This document shows, piece after piece, positions 12,051 to 21,816 of a stretch of DNA of 64,000 nt (within the stretch, counting starts at the first letter, position 1; each line of letters starts with the position of its first letter). The notes under the pieces were generated by a model, which did no database searches, was not told where the DNA came from, and saw only the letters and a program-made list of their open reading frames with translations. The position numbers and the translations under genes are program-made. The DNA comes from Helianthus annuus (taxonomy: Eukaryota; Streptophyta; Magnoliopsida; Asterales; Asteraceae): the NCBI RefSeq assembly GCF_002127325.2, contig NC_035449.2, forward strand, positions 82,059,657 through 82,123,656. The letters run 5' to 3'.

Positions 12051-12766
12051 TAATAACAATAATAATAATTATTATAATTATATTATTTTTAACAATAATA
12101 ATAATAATAACAACTATAATTATAATAATAATAACAATAATTATTTTAATGTGATACCTCATTTACTTGAAATGGATTGCCCGGGGTAGATGGTTCATAA
12201 AGTGATGTGTTACGGGGCTCATAACCATATCCACCATGTCCTTCGTATCCACCGTATCCACCTTCATCCCCAGATCTATCGTATGCACTGTATCCAACGT
12301 AGCCTCCGTATCCACTGTAACCACCGTCACCCCCATATCTATCGTATCCACTGTATCCACCGTAGCCCCCATATCCACTGTAACCACTTTCACCCCCGTA
12401 TCCACCTTCACCACCGTATCCACTGTAACTTCCGTATCCACCTTCATCCCCGTATACCCCATAACCCGGATACGATTGCTGCGTCGGGTAATATGGTTCA
12501 TCAACAGGTGCATTCTCACCACCGTATCCACTTTGTTGCACGTACGGAGATTCATACCCGTATCCGTAATCTGGACACACTTGATGCGCCGGGTAATTTG
12601 GTTCATCAACAGGTGGAGTGGGAGTCTTGTTCAAGTCTGGCAACTGTATTTTTTGATCAACAGGGACTCCAGACACAACCTCCTCCTCCTCATTGGCCGC
12701 ATTTGATCCCCATGTGTCGTTAGAATAGCGATTACCGAAATAATTATCCTTCCAAAATGATGACAT
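7091..12766 (-). CDS. MULE transposase with Gly/Tyr-rich N-terminus and C-terminal OTU domain, 3' truncated
   Basis: Four exons on the minus strand join in frame: 12158-12766, 8702-9758, 8185-8619, 7091-8096; all junctions have GT/AG ends and compatible phases (0, 1, 1). Residues 1-203 are acidic and then Gly/Tyr-rich (repeats such as GYGGYGGYSGYDRYGG) and include an EAR-like LPDLNKTP. Residues 204-345 resemble the FAR1/MULE N-terminal zinc-binding region (GCPF, CANHNHEP). The DDE transposase core has D414 (LIDATYKTN), D477 (VTDRELALI) and E593 (NRVESQHAN). A SWIM-like cluster (CGCHMWLSKGLSCAC) follows, then DVFWRKLDLLP, a linker with a doubled LDEAAR and an OTU cysteine-protease-like domain with D898, C905 (YGHCGYRS) and H1024 (GGHFIHA). 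MULE transposases cut and join element DNA in the nucleus; OTU domains remove ubiquitin-like modifiers. The last codons are replaced by the LTR of F, which would add about 33 foreign residues. Whether it is a live transposase, a domesticated gene or a relic is open. Confidence 0.8.
9775..9873. repeat. (TAA)n microsatellite in intron 1
   Basis: About 100 bp of TAA units with a few AAC interruptions, immediately upstream of the exon 2 acceptor of the MULE-OTU gene. Confidence 0.95.
10013..10365. repeat. 31-bp minisatellite, about 11 copies, in intron 1
   Basis: Eleven head-to-tail units of CAGGGACYATTTTTGTCAAT plus TTTCGAAACTT, with 0-5 changes each, plus a partial twelfth. The period is 31 bp, so an open frame running through it only repeats after 93 bp and is not evidence of coding. 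There are no spacers, so it is not a CRISPR-like array. Confidence 0.95.
10442..10538 (+). other. tRNA-related SINE-like sequence
   Basis: Contains a pol III A-box-like GGCCGAGTGGTTAGTGC and a B-box-like GAGTTCGAATCC 34 bp apart, then a hairpin (GGTTCC-ttaaaga-GGAACC) and CCCCCCTTTTT, which could serve as a pol III terminator. The stems of a true tRNA do not pair (T-arm and acceptor fail), so it is better read as a tRNA-derived SINE head than a tRNA gene. Confidence 0.5.
10849..11921 (+). mobile_element. non-autonomous terminal-inverted-repeat element with C-rich telomere-like core
   Basis: The left end AGGGGATGGATCATGAGAAA and the inverted right end AGGGAGAGGATCATGAGAAA match over about 40 bp, continuing as AACTAG, a few variable bases, then AAATGAGAAAAC. 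Both flanks read ATTATTAT, compatible with an 8-bp target duplication, but they lie in simple ATT sequence so this is weak. The core is a degenerate array of AAACCTAAACCCCCC and CCCCACCCCCC units reminiscent of the plant telomere unit CCCTAAA. It sits inside intron 1 of the MULE-OTU gene. No ORF. Confidence 0.6.
11945..12150. repeat. (AAT)n microsatellite near exon 1 donor
   Basis: About 200 bp of AAT/AAC units with TATAATTATAAT interruptions. It ends a few bases from the exon 1 donor site of the MULE-OTU gene. Confidence 0.95.
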
Positions 12767-12903
12767 TTTAACAAGATTGAACCAAAAACTAACAATTTTT
12801 TAGTGAAGAAGAAGATGAAAAGGAAAGCAGAGTATATTGAATTGTCGGGTGATGGGTAACAGATATGAATGGAGGGATATATGGACTTTCATCTGACATG
12901 TCA

Positions 12904-13157
12904 ATACGCAGCGTATTGGTCTCTACTCACCGTATTACTTTATTCACGTGCCCTGGACAACATCGTATCAGGGTCAAATCAGTCTGTCAAATACGCTGCG
13001 TATTGATCAATACGCACCCTATGATAGGCTGATTTGACATGGTACTAGGTTTGACTGCCTGGTCGTGTACCTACCACTTATATACGCTACGTATTGGTCA
13101 ATACGCAGCGTATTTAGGTAACCCTATACGCTGCGTATTGACCAATACACAGCGTAT
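12904..13157. promoter_or_regulatory. cluster of seven 13-bp palindromes upstream of the MULE-OTU gene
   Basis: The palindrome ATACGCWGCGTAT and close variants occur at 12904, 12991, 13010, 13082, 13101, 13126 and 13145 (starts). The last six form three pairs, each with a start-to-start distance of 19 bp and a TTGRYCA-type spacer, so each pair is itself a larger inverted repeat. They lie 138-391 bp upstream of the start codon at 12766. They could be binding sites for the encoded transposase or a host factor; this is inference from position and symmetry. Confidence 0.7.
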
Positions 13158-13254
13158 GTAAACCCTAATTGTGCAGATAGCCTGCCTTGGTGTGCAAATA
13201 GTGAGAGCCTTCTAAAATTGTAATTTTTAATTTTAAATCAGTTGTATAACATCA

Positions 13255-13926
13255 CACTAAGATCATGAGAAAACTACAAATAAATAATAAAATTAGAAAA
13301 CTAACTAAAAAATTCAAAAAAAATCTAAAAAACATACCAATCTTTTTTACAAATTTCTATAAAAAAATTGCTATATTTTATATATAAAAAAATTTCAAAA
13401 AAAAAAAAAAAACTTGTACTACACATGTGCTTAATATGTGTACTACATATGTGCATTACATGCTTAAAATTAGCTTTAAAAGTTTAGCTTTTAGGGTTAG
13501 GTTTTTTGGAGGTTTAGAATTAGGATTAGGTTTTTGGGTGTGGGGGGAGGGGGTTTAGGTTTTTGGAGGGTGAGGTTTAGGTTTTTTTCGGGTTTATGTT
13601 TAGGTTTTCGGGAGGAGGGGATGGGGGGTTTAGGTTTTTGGGGGGTGGAGGGTTAGGCTTTTGGTGGGAGGGTGAATTAAGATTTTTGGATGGTGGGGGT
13701 GGGGGGTTTAGGATTTTGGGAGGTGTCGGTGGGGGTTGGTTAAGTGGTTTAGGCTTTCCGTATTAGTGTACATGTGCAATTTTTTTTTAATTTTTTTTCA
13801 TACATAAAAATAGCGATTTTTTATAAAAAAATTGTAAAAAAAAAAGAAAAATTGTAAGTTTTTAGGCTTTTTTAAATAGTTTTTTGGTTTTCTTATTTAA
13901 ACTAGTTTTCTTATGATCCATCCCCT
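13255..13926 (-). mobile_element. inverted relative of the 10849 element, G-rich core
   Basis: The right end, read inward on the minus strand, is AGGGGATGGATCATAAGAAA, matching the left end of the element at 10849. The left end keeps ATCATGAGAAAACTA but has lost the outer AGGGGATGG. The core is the complement of the other copy (GGTTTAGGTTTTTGG and GGGGGTGGGGGG runs). Together the two copies flank exon 1 and the palindrome cluster as a large inverted repeat. No ORF. Confidence 0.6.
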
Positions 13927-14914
13927 AAAATTATATAGCATCATTGTTATTACTTATCAGGTATAACATACTATTTATTCACACACTAGTTTAAGTACCA
14001 GTGTTTCATACAGATTACTAAAAGTAAATTATATTACTTAACACTGTTGACATAAACTTTATAATTAAATTAACTTTTCATTACTTATGTGAATATTAAT
14101 TACAATAAACTGAAAAAAAAATAAATAAAAAAATAACAAGTCGTTAAAGACGAATAAACTAACAAACAAATAAGGAGAATATATCGGTCGTAAACATAAT
14201 AATCTAAAGATTAAATTACTTTTTAAGTCTTTGTGTTTTAAGGGTGTTAACCACTTGAGTACAAAATCAAAATGTTTAACGCCCTGAGTCGCTAAACGCT
14301 GTTTTTATGACCCTTCGAGTCCAAATTTTTAACTTTGTGTATCAAGTCTATTAGCCATAAAGGTATTTTAGTCATTTACAAACAAAGTACAAATTTTTAA
14401 TGCAAAGTATAAGGTATAACTTCTAATGCACAAGGTATTACAACCCACAAAAACAAAACCCTAATCCCCAACTTTTATACACACACATTCAAACATTCAT
14501 CTTCCCTAATACCTGTCAAGACTCCATATCAATGGCTTCCATAAATGACACTATTCAAATATACACACACATTCAGTTTCCCTAATACCTATCAAGCCTC
14601 CACATGATGATCCATACCAGAATTCAGGGCTTCAACAAACCTTTAACATCTGATCTACCTTCAATTGAACCAAAACTATATACGGATGACAGACTTTGAA
14701 CAGTAAACGTAGTAGGAAACTGAAACAATCTCAATCTCGCCGGTTTCGGTGATGCTCTGTTCAACCGATCGTAGTCGTTCATCATGTTGTTGGCGTAAGG
14801 GTTTCGGAGGCAGAGGTGAAGTGGTGATGGTGGTGGTGCGGCGTTGTTGGGGCCGAGTTAGGGCAGAGTTGGTGATGGCATTGTTGACAGCCAAAGTTGT
14901 TGGGGCAGAGTTTA
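13927..14914. other. no recognisable gene
   Basis: AT-rich sequence. I see a CA-rich doublet near 14467-14630 (two imperfect copies of a TTCCCTAATACCTRTCAAG phrase) and short frames on both strands at 14676-15060 with no family resemblance. Nothing here is supportable as a gene. Confidence 0.5.
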
Positions 14915-16322
14915 TAACAACCCTCCTAGAACCCTTAAACGTGACCTTAAACGTTCCTAATATACCCTGTATGAGAGAAACGAGCCCGAAATACCTTTAT
15001 ATTTATAAAAATCAAGAAAAACAAAATCTGCGAGCCGCTCGCGAGGCGCGACCCCCTTAGCCTTATGAGTCGCGGGCCGCGACTGACTTTGCTTGCTCGA
15101 CACTGCACTGTGCCACGTGTCTAGTGACACGACAAACCTATACCTTGACTCGACCAAGCTATACTCGACACGTGTGTTCTCGCGGGCTGCGAGAGAGTTA
15201 AAGATGGGTTTCGCGGGCCGCGAGCCGCCTTCAAATCAGCCTATAAATAGGGTGGTCGAGCTCATTTGCTAACCGTTCAAAATTCATATTCTCTTTCAAC
15301 TTTCTGTTAGCTATTATTATACTCGTGATATAATACCCCTATAAAGCGAAGCTCTGCCTCGTTATAAGTACTATAACCCTGCTTGTTACCCTACACGATC
15401 GATTTAGGGCTCCGTAACGCATGTCAAGGCTCTGCCTGACTTAGTCGGAGTTCTGTCTCGTGTTACACCCGATTGATTTAGGACTCCGTAATGCATGTCA
15501 AGGCTTTGCCTGACTCAGTCATTGGAGTTCTGTCTCGAGTTGTACGGTTAATGTGATTTGGGTTATTTTACTAACACATGTGCATTGTTTAATTTCAATA
15601 GATAACAACTAGGAGAATCACAAGGAAGCTATAGTAGTATCACCTAATTCAACAATGTGAGTACATTCTCTTTTATAAACACTTTTTGTGAGTCAACTTG
15701 TTTTACCAAACCCTCATGTGTTTTCCAATACAATTACAGTGATTAAGTCTTTGTAATTCTACAATTGCTGCCAGTATTATGGGGTTTGTATACAGTACTT
15801 GATAACCTTCACAATTGGGCACGGCTATCCAATGTGTGATATGACCATAGTCACAGATCCGTCGAGTGACACGTACTGAACGAGTATTGTGTAGATATAA
15901 ACATTGTAATCGCCCTTAATACCGTAATGTGTAACAACTGATGCTTTACAAAATGGAATGTACTTGCCAGTATTTATTGCTGATAAAATGTTTTTAAAAT
16001 GCGTTTCAGGTAACTTAATGTGAAGCCAATAGAAGCCAGCTGGAGAGCACTGAAGGCTTAAAGTTGTGGCTATAAAAGTTACCAAACAAGAAATGAAGTT
16101 TATATTTTCAATAATTAGGGTTTTTCCCTATAAATGTATTGTCAAATGAAACTCGGGTTTTATCCATATTATTATTATAAAAGTGTGGTGTTTAACTCTG
16201 ATAAAAATATTTCCTAACTACGATCCTGATGTATTCCGCTGCCAAATTAATAAACACCGATACCATCGATCTGATCTCGCGGCACCCGCTCCCGGGCAGG
16301 GGTCGGGGGTTTCGGAAGGAGG
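14915..16322 (+). mobile_element. LTR and leader region of gypsy element C
   Basis: Assigned to element C from its position upstream of the C gag. It contains four GC-rich palindromic patches (for example TCGCGGGCCGCGA) between 15029 and 15225, then a TATA box, then a tandem pair of about 74 bp at 15401-15548 (GGCTCCGTAACGCATGTCAA type). A primer-site-like TGGTATTAGAGC is at 16323-16334. I could not fix the LTR borders, and no second LTR copy is in the window. Confidence 0.45.
15241..15250 (+). promoter_or_regulatory. TATA box of element C LTR
   Basis: CTATAAATAG follows the last GC-rich palindrome by about 20 bp, the same layout as in the LTR of B (19037-19045). This is the expected place for a Pol II start within an LTR. 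Confidence 0.6.
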
Positions 16323-16458
16323 TGGTATTAGAGCTACAGCCACTGGTTTAAGCCAAAGAAGTGTTCTGCTGACACTTATCTTTCTGTGTTAGGAAATAAC
16401 TTATGTGATTACGTGTAAATATTGTTTTGTGTTATTTGACTATTTGTTAGTTTACAGT

Positions 16459-17235
16459 ATGAGTGAGCAAGGTACATCGGACGCTTATCGTCATATAGCT
16501 AGTTCACCAAAAGATGAAGGAACAGCATCTATACCTAGTCCCTCAGGATACTCAGCTGATACTGAGGAAGGGATATTTATTTTTAAGGCACAGTCTGAGG
16601 AACCCTTCACTTCTAAAGAGAGAGGTTGGTTTAATAGAGGAGCACATGAGAGAAGAAAAAGAATGAAGAAATTACAATAACAGAGAGCGATAGTCAGAGC
16701 TAATATGGAAAGTAATGCACAGACTCAGGAAACAGTCGATAGGCCACCTTGGGCAGAGGAACTAGATAGACAGTTGGCAGATTTCCATATGCTAGCCACT
16801 ACAGTAGTAGACGCTAACTTAAACCAAATAGCTGAACTGTCACTGTTACCTTTATTCCCAGACCAACAAATGCTAGAACCCGACCAGGAAGACCAGTTTC
16901 CAATTCCAGATGTAGATCCCTATGAGATTCCCAGAATTCCCCCACCAAACCCCATAGCTCAGTACACTAACCTTTACCCTTTAGACCTATTTTGGAATAG
17001 CGACTGTTGGAAGCAGAGTATGATACACAATCCATACCCATATGGACACCCTATTCCTCGACACCCTAATCCAATACCAGCACCCATGCCACCTATGAGC
17101 CAAGAAAATTTGGAAGAACTTCGCTCATATGGTGACGAATTAGTAGAAGAAGGGAATAGAATTCGTCAAATAGGAGAGAAGCTTATGTGGAAGCATGTCG
17201 AACGCGATATACATGATTGGATACATAATACTTAG
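16459..17235 (+). pseudogene. extra ORF between primer site and gag of element C, one stop
   Basis: A 258-codon frame starts MSEQGTSDAYRHIASS and is interrupted only by TAA at 16678-16680, in the context KKLQ-stop-QRAI, where a CAA to TAA change is the simplest explanation; the frame is unchanged on either side. The first part is Ser/Glu-rich then basic (RRKRMKK). The second part is acidic and Pro-rich (IPDVDPYEIPRIPPPNP, PIPAPMPPM) and ends in a helical Glu-rich tail. It lies after the primer-site-like motif and 243 bp before gag. Some plant gypsy lineages (Tat/Ogre) carry an ORF before gag, but I see no domain linking this one to them. Function unknown. Confidence 0.55.
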
Positions 17236-17478
17236 AAAATGCCCTAAATATATTGTAATTTTGTATTTTGATAAAAAAAAACCTAAACTAGATAGACTAA
17301 AATAAATACGGATGCATAACTACTAGTATATTTTATTTCCACTTGTAGTATGTAACCGATACATATATATATAGAAAGAGTAAAAGTCACAATGTTCGAC
17401 GTTTTTGATCAATTTGTTTGTGTGATTGTATATAAGTATTTGTACTAAATTTATTCTGTAATAATTAATACCTGATAA

Positions 17479-18493
17479 ATGTTCACAATTCAGATGGACA
17501 ACGAAGTAAATCAGGAAAACCAGAATAATGAGAATAACGGAAACCAAATAGATAACAATGCCATCCAACATATAGTAGCACAAGGAATTATAGATGCTAT
17601 GCCTTATATTATCAAGACTGTTAAAGAAGTAGAAAATAATAAATCTGCAAATGTAAGTAAACGCCAACACACTGAGCCAAGTCACAATGTAAACGATAAT
17701 AACGGACCTATAATCCAAGCTCCAATTCCTAAAAGAAGAAGAACCGCTTCGTACGGTTGTTCTTATAAAGAATTCTTGGCATGCAAACCAATAGAATTCT
17801 CAGGCAATGAAGGAGCCATTGCAACATTATGTTGGATAGAAAATACCAAAGCAGTCATAAAAATAAGTAAATGTGCAGACGTAGATAAAATTATGTTTGC
17901 TTCTAATCTTTTCAAAAATGCAGCCTTAGAATGGTGGAATACTGTTCTCCATTCTAGAGGAAGTGACAGAGTTTATAATATGGAATGGACTAACTTTAAG
18001 GAGATAGTCGAAACAAAATTATGTCCTCCTAATGAAAAGGAGCAAATCGCCAATAAGTTCCTAAATCTTAAAATGACTGGAATAGACTGCAAAGGTTACA
18101 TTACCATATTCTTCGAATGTGTTAGGATAGTGCCAACCTTAGCCTCACCTGAACTAGTGTTAATCCCGTTATGTTTGGGGATTAATTAATGAGATTAGAC
18201 CCGTAGTCAAGGCAGCTAGACCACAAACCATAGAAGAAGCAGTAGAACTAGCCAATACCCTGACTGATGAACTGGTACACACCCAAGAGGAAAACTAGAG
18301 AAAAAACTTAGCTCAAAAGTTTACACAGGAATTTCGTTTTGGTAATTCCTACCGTGGAAAAGGAACAGGTTCTTCTGCCCCCTACTGCAAGTTTTGCAGA
18401 AAGAAGCACTTAGGAAAGTGTGATGTGTCCTGTAACTTTTGCAATTACCCAGGACACAAGGAAGAAAACTGTAGGAAGAAACCTAGCAATAGG
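17479..18493 (+). pseudogene. gag of element C, 5' part, split by element B
   Basis: Ty3/gypsy gag. The first 236 codons are open, with an Asn-rich start, SYKEFLACKPIEFSGNEGAI at about residue 94 and ALEWWNTVL. A frameshift at about 18175 moves the continuation (IRPVVKAARPQTIEEAVEL) to another frame, a TAG at 18296-18298 interrupts it again, and then come a short CX2CX3HX3C knuckle (CKFCRKKHLGKC) and a CX2CX4HX4C knuckle (CNFCNYPGH). The frame is cut after KKPSNR at 18493 by the LTR of B and resumes at 39874. It resembles the gags at 743 and 31771 in layout. Confidence 0.85.
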
Positions 18494-20229
18494 TGATGTG
18501 TGTAAAATGCAGCATATAAATTACATCAAATGAGGCATAAAACTAACCTTTTTTTAGTACTAATGTTGGAAAAAGTGTGTTTTTGTCTTCCTTTTGTATT
18601 TTCAAGATTAAATGAGCGTAAATGAACAAAAAAGCAAAAATGCAGCCAAATCTAACATAAATACAAGAAAAGGAATAAACGTCGCATGCCCGACCCCTCG
18701 ACAGCATCTTCCCAAGTAAAAACAAGAGATCAGAAGGATCAACACGGCCACGTGTCCAGCGGAAAAAGTGTGTTTTTGTCTTCCTTTTGTAGAAGCTTCT
18801 ATTTCCCAACACGGGGTTGTGCCCAGCTCAACACGACCGTGGTAAACACTAAGATTCGTAGAATCCAAGCAAATCTTGATAGTACAGATACGCCTCTGCA
18901 CATGGGGCCTTGCCCAGCGGACACGGGGCCGTGTGGAGCTAATACAAACAAACTGCAATTATTGAAGAAAGAGAAAGTGGATGGACACGGGGCCGTGCCC
19001 AATGGACATGGGCCCGTGTCCGGGCTTCTGTGCAGGCTATAAATAAAGGTGCTTGGTTCACTTCAAAGGTATCCCTTGGCAAACCACCTCTCTCCCACTT
19101 CACCCACACTCCACCACCATCACAAACCACATCCACCACCATCATCTATCATCCATCTTAGAGTGTGTGTAGTAGTCTCGGGATCCAATATTGATTGTAA
19201 AAGTTCTTGACAATCAAAGGCCATGTTTGGCTAAGTCTCTTACATCACTTGGTGAAGACAAACATTTAGTGTAATACTTTTGATTTTTAATCTTTTCGCA
19301 CTTTTTATTTGGTTTTGTATTAATGACTTTAATAACTAGTTTCTTATGTTGAAGGTGAAACTTCCTTATCATTTGTCAGTGGTGTCTTGGTGTTATTTTA
19401 CTGTCTATATAAAATAAAAGATTTACACCATTCATATCTCTACGGTCTATATAGAGATATGTTGGCTACCTGGTCGGGGGGTTAAAGTAATGGTTTGGTA
19501 AGGTTCTTGCCTTGTTTAGTGTATAGATCCAGCAAGGACATGGGTCAAGCTTACTAGGACCTCCTTTAATACCCACTGGTATTGGATGGTGGCGGAGAGA
19601 ATGGCTTGACCCCTCATATGTAAACTACTATTAATAAATTAACTCGGCTATTTGGGATTGTATTGACTCAAACCACTTAGTCGAGGGTAACGTCACATTC
19701 AAAAGAGGGGCCTACCACGTTTCGCATTAATAACTTAATTAATTATCTTTCAATATTCCGACCCTTTAGGATTGTATCCTTGCTGACTCAAACTACTGGG
19801 TTGAGGATAACGTCACCTTCAAAAGAGGGGCCTACTAATATAACTAAGATAATCTCTTAAAAAGTGCAAAAGTGCGGAAATCATCAAAGGTTACACTAAA
19901 GGCGAGTCGGATCCAAGTGATTCATCTTGTCTATCTGTTTTATTTTATTTTTATTTTCAGCATTTTTAGTTTTTTATTTTCATGTTAAAACCTTTTTCTA
20001 AAATTTTGATTTGATTAGACGTTGAGGATAAACCGGTATTAAAAGCTCTTGTGTCCTTGGACGACCTCGGTATCTTACCAACGCTATACTACGCTCACGA
20101 TGGGTGCACTTGCCCATATGTGTGTTTAGTGTTAGTAGAATATCGTGTTTTATAAATTTAAAACTTGATTAAAGTGTTAAAAAAGGGCTAAAAATATAAT
20201 TAAAATTATATAACACACCGCACACATCA
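18494..20229 (+). repeat. 5' LTR of element B (1736 bp)
   Basis: Starts TGATGTGTGTAAAATGCAGC and ends CACACCGCACACATCA. It matches the 3' LTR halves (24132-24916 and 38894-39868) throughout, with clearly more differences than between the LTRs of A, so B is older. It contains paired GC-rich palindromes, a TATA box, and a 31-bp block (18761-18791) that is an exact copy of 18568-18598 and is absent from the other LTR. Confidence 0.9.
19037..19045 (+). promoter_or_regulatory. TATA box of B 5' LTR
   Basis: CTATAAATA lies just downstream of paired ACACGGGGCCGTG-type palindromes and is matched by CTATAAATAG at 24691-24700 in the 3' LTR. Confidence 0.65.
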
Positions 20230-20235
20230 AGTTTT

Positions 20236-20252
20236 TGGCGCCGCTGCCGGGG
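20236..20252 (+). other. primer binding site, tRNA-Asp type (element B)
   Basis: TGGCGCCGCTGCCGGGG begins six bases after the LTR. It differs by one base from the complement of the plant tRNA-Asp 3' end as I know it (TGGCGCCGTTGCCGGGG). Confidence 0.85.
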
Positions 20253-21816
20253 ATACAAGAATTTTAAGAAAGTTAGGTATCAACGGCCTCATCGTTTTTC
20301 TTATTTTTCTGTTTTTTTAAGGATTTTTCTTAAATTTTCAACTTCTGCAGAGCTCAGCACGGGGTCGTGCCCGCTGAACACGCCCCGTGCCTAATCTTTG
20401 GTACTGGCAATCCTATTTTAAGTCAGACAGTAGCTGAACACGGGGCCATGCTCAACAAACACGCCCCGTGCCCAAGTTTCAGATACTTAAAACAGAACCG
20501 TAAGATCCCGACGGTTGGTAATTTCTGACGCAAACATGAGATATACTGATATTTTTTACTTTCGTTCCTCTTATGGTATGTGGTGTCATGTGGTGGAAAT
20601 TATGAAGATTTAAAATGTTATTTTTTAAATTACACTCCCCACTATATAGACCCGTCGTTTTCCTATAACCTTAAGATAGGCGAAAGTTAAAATAATCCAT
20701 ATCTCTCACTCGAATGCTCTCAATCGTCCCTTCTAAATGAAATGCTTCTTGAAGAATTATATCAAATGGAAGAACGAATTCTCCGATGGATATAAGAACT
20801 TGAGATGGATATAACTAATTCATCTTAAGACGACGATCAAGAAGAATTAGTGATATCGCATTCGGATAAAAACAACCTCGTTGTTCCCGAAATCACCTCT
20901 AACTCTCGTGAAGACTTGAGCAATAGTCGTCCCTGTGTCGATTGGGCCGTGAAGGACTCCCCATCGACTTCCGTCGATGCATACATAGACCTGAGCGATT
21001 CGACATACACCTTCTTTAACGAGAGCCCGGAAAAGGGTTAGACTTGTCCACCTACATTTAGCATAGGAATCACCCTTTCCGATAACCTCTTGCGTTCTCG
21101 TCTAAAACTAGGGCAACTTAGGTATCTCAGGCACTTCTGTGTTGTTCCGTCCAGTAAGGAACCGCCCGATCCGGATAAATTCCTTAAAAATAGACAAAAC
21201 TTCATAAACATCTTCTAGGCACGGGGCCGTGTCCAGGTCAGCACGCCCCCGTGTCCACCAAAAGATTCCCGTCTGACTTTCGGTCAGATTACGTACAAAA
21301 AGTGTCAGAATCTCGCCTGCACACGGGGCCGTGTCCAGCCGACACGGGGCCGTGTCCAGCGTGCTGTCGTTTTCTATAAATGCAGCAAGATTACTACATA
21401 CTTGGACTCATTCCAAAGACAGAGATCTGGTGGGATCTTCACACATACTGTACTAGGTATATTCTAAAGAAGGTTCTCAACCACCATCTTGTTTTTTCTA
21501 CTTTTGTCCATTACCTTCTTCTTCATCTTCTCCTCAAAACCTCCATTAAAGCTTAAAACTTCATTGTTTTCAAGCTTTAATGTCATGTTTTTTGGGTTTT
21601 TATTCAAGGAATCTTGTCAAAAATAAGTTTTACAACATTGTTTTAAGTTATTTATGCTCAGAAATGCTTCAAAAGTCAGAAAAAAATTTTAAAACTTCAA
21701 GAATCCTTGTTTCAAAAACCTGCAGAGAGGTGAACACGGGGTCGTGCTCAGCGAGCACGGGGCCGTGGTCGGGATACTGTTTCATTAATTTGAACTTTTC
21801 AACTTGTTTTTTTAGA
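20253..21816 (+). other. B interior, non-coding, with palindrome pairs and internal TATA
   Basis: No convincing ORF; a 63-codon frame at 20850 has no resemblance to anything I know. Paired GC-rich palindromes occur at about 20357-20395, 20437-20470, 21217-21255, 21321-21362 and 21735-21775. The pair at 21321-21362 is followed at once by CTATAAAT (21374-21381), repeating the LTR promoter layout. The sequence just before the ORF, TTTTTTTAG then AATG, looks like a splice acceptor. Confidence 0.55.

Noticed and set aside
11944..12162. 72-codon frame of almost only Ile and Val
   Set aside because: Product of the AAT microsatellite.
12190..12723. Two long plus-strand frames rich in His, Ile, Thr and Val
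   Set aside because: Antisense shadows of the Gly/Tyr-rich exon 1; the biased codons of that exon keep other frames open.
14676..15060. Short frames on both strands near 14.7-15.0 kb as a small gene
   Set aside because: Low-information Thr/Arg/Val-rich products, no splice or family support.
18543..19145. Several overlapping frames of 67-118 codons on both strands in the B LTR
   Set aside because: GC-rich palindromes keep many frames open; the 3' LTR copy (24164-24799) shows the same shadows with unrelated changes.
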